NCBI GenBank assembly: GCA_046290675.1
Contig: JBKAHA010000007.1
Coordinates: 186,001-250,000 of the forward strand
DNA: 64,000 nt
Source: Aureliella sp046290675
Lineage (GTDB): Bacteria > Planctomycetota > Planctomycetia > Pirellulales > Pirellulaceae
Direction: 5' to 3'
Part shown: positions 61,322 through 64,000 of the stretch, in pieces
How positions within the stretch are numbered: the stretch's first letter is position 1
Layout: the number at the start of each line of letters is the position of its first letter
Translations under genes and position numbers: made by a program
Notes under the pieces: generated by a model
What the model was told of the DNA's origin: nothing
The model's input: the letters and a program-made list of their open reading frames with translations, nothing else
Databases searched by the model: none

Positions 61322-62506
61322 CTAGCTGCGGGCCAGACGCCGGACGGCTTCATTGATCTTTTGGTTCGCTTCGCTAATTTTGATCACATTTTCTGTGTCC
61401 GGTTGCTCTTGTTCATTAAGGAGTCCATACCGGCGGGCTCGATTTCGTTGATAGGCACCGCAAAGGTGAAAACCGACGCAGCCGGGATTGTTAAATAAGT
61501 CAGCGAGCGTTTCCGAATACCAATCACCCTCGTTTCGTGTGAACTCGCCTGGCTTCGTCTGCCATTTCATTTTGGCTGCATCTGCCAGGAGCACCGGCTT
61601 GCCCGTTCGCTGGTGCCATTCCTGAAGATGTGAAACAGGTGCTCGGAAGTCTTGAAACGATAGAACATCGACAAAGGGCAATGCAGATTGAATAACCTCT
61701 TCCGCAATTGGCGCATTGGCCTCGTAGCGATCACCCAGGATCAAATGATGCGGATCATACCTGCGGATGGCATCGTGGGTCGTCTGGTAATAGGTGCTGG
61801 CAAGTTCTCGTAATTCTTTGCGACCGGATTCGGATTGGAGCCGTTCTGGGTCAAAGATCGGTCCCCGCCACTGATTGGCCGGTCGGCTGTGAGTCCACGT
61901 CGGGCAATCGCTGTAGAAGTATCCGATCAGGTTCTTCTCTTGGGCGTGTTCCGCACAGTGAGACCGCGCGACATAGTCGCACCATTCTCGCCAATCTTCA
62001 CTTCGGAAATCGTAGTGGACGGTGTGTTGTTCCCATTGGTGAGCTTCCGTAAAAGGGAGCAGATGGCAGTATGGCATATCGAGTTTTCGATACTCATCAA
62101 TCGTAAACGATCGCGAATGCTGCCACTGGCGCACGGTGACTTCTTGTACCCAGCCCACGCTATTGAAGCCCCAGCCAAGTAGATTGGGACGTACGGAACG
62201 CTCGATCCATTTCAAGGTGCTACCGTCATATTTGTCACGCCACAATTTGAGATTCTCTGCGTAACGCAGTGTCGCGGGATCAATATGATTGAGACCGATT
62301 GAGAAGAACGGCTCGCCCTGCGGAGTCAAGAACCACCAATGATTTCGCTTCTTTCCCAGACCGAAAAAACCATCTGATTGTGATTGTGATTGTGTAGTGT
62401 CCGCCTTTGTGGAGCCCTGAGCTAGCAGTGAGCGAGAACTGGCAGCCATGCCCGCGGCAGCGAACGTGCTTTGAAGAAAGCCACGACGGTTGGAGTTGGG
62501 ACGCAT
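61322..62506 (-). CDS. Secreted TIM-barrel glycoside hydrolase-like protein
   Basis: A 394-residue exported protein with a Tat-type signal (NRRGFLQSTFAAAGMAASS). The segments FLTPQGEPFFSIGLNHIDP near 60, LLGWGFNSVGWVQE near 110, YFYSDCPTW near 196 and HHLILGDRYEANAP near 245 match the beta-agarase-like TIM-barrel glycoside hydrolases. The catalytic acids are probably in the YSDCP and LSFQDF strands, but the usual second Glu is not obvious. The substrate is unknown; a sulfated galactan or similar algal glycan fits the sulfatase downstream. It is the first gene of the operon. Confidence 0.75.
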   Translation of the reverse strand: MRPNSNRRGFLQSTFAAAGMAASSRSLLAQGSTKADTTQSQSQSDGFFGLGKKRNHWWFLTPQGEPFFSIGLNHIDPATLRYAENLKLWRDKYDGSTLKWIERSVRPNLLGWGFNSVGWVQEVTVRQWQHSRSFTIDEYRKLDMPYCHLLPFTEAHQWEQHTVHYDFRSEDWREWCDYVARSHCAEHAQEKNLIGYFYSDCPTWTHSRPANQWRGPIFDPERLQSESGRKELRELASTYYQTTHDAIRRYDPHHLILGDRYEANAPIAEEVIQSALPFVDVLSFQDFRAPVSHLQEWHQRTGKPVLLADAAKMKWQTKPGEFTRNEGDWYSETLADLFNNPGCVGFHLCGAYQRNRARRYGLLNEQEQPDTENVIKISEANQKINEAVRRLARS

Positions 62507-62941
62507 GGAGTGACTTTCGTGAATTGAATGCGCAGTGGGAACCCCGCCATTTTACTGGAGTGAAACGGAGCTTGGGACCGCATTCCGTTTATTGGCCAGG
62601 GCCAATCACAGTTTAAAATTGGGAAGAATTTCTCCCCGTCGCTCAGGCTCCGACCCTCCGTAAATTCCTCGCTAAACTCGGAATCGGAGGGTTGGGTATT
62701 GAATTGCCACTCAACCCAGATTCAAACTTTGATTGCCCCTGGTGTATTGGCCTTCCAAGAAGTAGGTATCGTCTCATTTGCAAGGCTGCTGCATGGTCAG
62801 GTGTTCTCATGCCTGGAGTTCTATGGAGACAGCTTCGGCGGCTGAACGACGTGCAAGATCGCGAATGCGATAGCGTACGAGATCAAGAGCCACTAGGATC
62901 AGTGCATCGACTCATGCCGTTTTGTTTTGGGAGATTGGATT
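62507..62941. other. Divergent intergenic stretch with a long hairpin
   Basis: About 435 bases between the hydrolase and threonine synthase genes. A hairpin at 62650-62695 pairs CCGACCCTCCG with CGGAGGGTTGG and, inside, ATTCC with GGAAT. No T-run follows, so it is probably not a terminator. No gene is seen; a stop at 62894 limits the threonine synthase frame upstream. Confidence 0.45.
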
Positions 62942-64000
62942 GTGTTTGCCAGCCATTTGGAGTGCCCAAAATGTGAGGCGTCTTATCCGACGGAGTTGCC
63001 GCAGCAGTTATGCGAGTGTGGTCGTCCACTGCTTGTTCGCTACCATTTGGATCAAGTCGCCGAGGCTGTGACAAAAGAGGATTTATCGGAGCGAGCACCC
63101 GATCTCTGGCGCTACCGTGAGCTCCTGCCGGTCGTCGATTCCTCGAACATCGTCACGATGGGTGAGGGGATGACGCCGCTTCTGCGGCTGGAACGTCTGG
63201 GAAGACAACTGGGAATGTCGAATCTATACCTGAAGGATGAAGGGGTCATTCCCACGGGCAGCTTTAAGGCACGTGGTGCTGCGGTGGGAGTTTCTCGAGC
63301 CAAGGAACTAGGCGTAAAAACGCTTGGGATGCCTACGAACGGAAACGCAGGTGGAGCTTGGGCGCTGTATTGTGCCAAAGCAGGCATCGAGGCTGTCGTG
63401 GTGATGCCCAAAGACGCACCGGTGATCCCCAGAAGTGAGTGCGCGATCGCGGGCGCTAAGTTGTCACTTGTTGATGGTCTGATTAGCGATGCTGGCCAAA
63501 TCGTAGGGAGAGCTATAAAGAAGAACCAATGGTACGACGCAAGTACACTCAAGGAGCCCTACCGAATTGAAGGCAAGAAGACGATGGGCCTTGAGATCGC
63601 AGAACAGTTCGGCTGGCAAATGCCCGACGTTATCTTGTATCCGACGGGTGGCGGCGTCGGGCTGATCGGGATCTACAAGGCACTTTTGGAGCTGAAGGCC
63701 ATTGGCTGGGTAAGTGGTAAGCTGCCACGACTAGTTGCAGTTCAAGCGACGGGTTGTGCTCCGATTGTGGAAGCGTGGAAGGCAGGAAAGCAGGAGTCAC
63801 AATTCTGGGAAAACGCTCAAACATGTGCCTTCGGAATCACGGTGCCGAAGGCTATCGGAGACTTCCTCGTTTTGGAGGCCGTCTATGAAACGAATGGGTG
63901 TGCCATTGCCATTTCCGATGACGACACGCTAGCAGCGGAAGCCGCTTTGGCTCGGCAGGAAGGGGCGTTTGTTTGCCCGGAGGGTGCAGCATGCATGGCG
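62942..64000 (+). CDS. thrC: Threonine synthase, 3' end outside the window
   Basis: The PLP enzyme that converts O-phosphohomoserine to threonine. The GTG at 62942 is preceded by GGGAG eight bases upstream. An N-terminal zinc ribbon (C8, C11, C24, C26) precedes the fold type II PLP domain, as in many threonine synthases. The PLP lysine is in GSFKARGA near K109; the phosphate loop is PTGGGVGLIG near 235. The frame runs off the window after 353 codons at GAACMA, so the last part, perhaps 60 to 80 residues, is missing. It is divergent from the polysaccharide operon and unrelated to it. Confidence 0.93.
   Translation, partial: MFASHLECPKCEASYPTELPQQLCECGRPLLVRYHLDQVAEAVTKEDLSERAPDLWRYRELLPVVDSSNIVTMGEGMTPLLRLERLGRQLGMSNLYLKDEGVIPTGSFKARGAAVGVSRAKELGVKTLGMPTNGNAGGAWALYCAKAGIEAVVVMPKDAPVIPRSECAIAGAKLSLVDGLISDAGQIVGRAIKKNQWYDASTLKEPYRIEGKKTMGLEIAEQFGWQMPDVILYPTGGGVGLIGIYKALLELKAIGWVSGKLPRLVAVQATGCAPIVEAWKAGKQESQFWENAQTCAFGITVPKAIGDFLVLEAVYETNGCAIAISDDDTLAAEAALARQEGAFVCPEGAACMA

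Overview
The window is from a planctomycete, most likely a marine Pirellulales relative of Rhodopirellula. This rests on several lineage hallmarks seen together: a DUF1501 / cytochrome-DUF1549-DUF1553 gene pair with sulfatases, two proteins with LEPR-XLL-like N-termini, an SHD1-like domain protein, ECF sigma factors next to a very large Ser/Thr kinase with WD40 repeats, and a Cu-monooxygenase-like redoxin fusion. Species cannot be named from this sequence.

Left host region (1-31.7 kb). A sensor kinase, cut by the window edge, precedes its OmpR-type regulator. Then come a zinc-ribbon protein, a VWA lipoprotein, an ABC exporter whose permease is fused to a CPBP protease, a beta-propeller/dihaem cytochrome, an ECF sigma factor, an extremely acidic low-complexity protein, a TolC-like outer-membrane protein, several small unknown genes, a coiled-coil secreted protein, a sulfatase, a diguanylate cyclase behind a large LEPR-XLL surface protein, a redoxin/cytochrome/monooxygenase fusion, and an FHA-Rieske gene pair.

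Integrated element (31,749-43,291). A tRNA-Pro(GGG) gene at 31,719-31,793 is the target of an 11.5-kb integrative element. A perfect 47-bp direct repeat (31,749-31,795 and 43,245-43,291) marks attL and attR. A minus-strand operon runs from an excisionase-like gene through a small replication module (DUF669, primase-polymerase, ParB-like, DnaB-like ATPase, winged-helix protein), then DUF4326 and a tyrosine integrase. A cargo segment holds a zinc-ribbon protein, a lone M41-like metalloprotease domain, an SHD1 membrane protein and a HEPN-type protein. No capsid or conjugation genes are visible.

The most striking observation is that attP lies inside the integrase gene. In the integrated state the integrase stops at a TAG within the tRNA sequence. 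In the excised circle the same frame would continue through the core into 43,063-43,244 and add 60 residues. Matching 26-bp arm-type repeats flank both cores, and the element supplies its own terminator to the tRNA while the displaced host terminator remains just outside attR.

Right host region (43.3-64 kb). It holds an ECF sigma factor, overlapping kinase and fatty acid desaturase genes; a PadR-CPBP pair with a near-palindromic operator; an orphan TAXI receptor; a four-gene operon (glycoside hydrolase-like, sulfatase, PSD1 cytochrome, DUF1501) that fits degradation of a sulfated polysaccharide; and threonine synthase, cut by the right edge.
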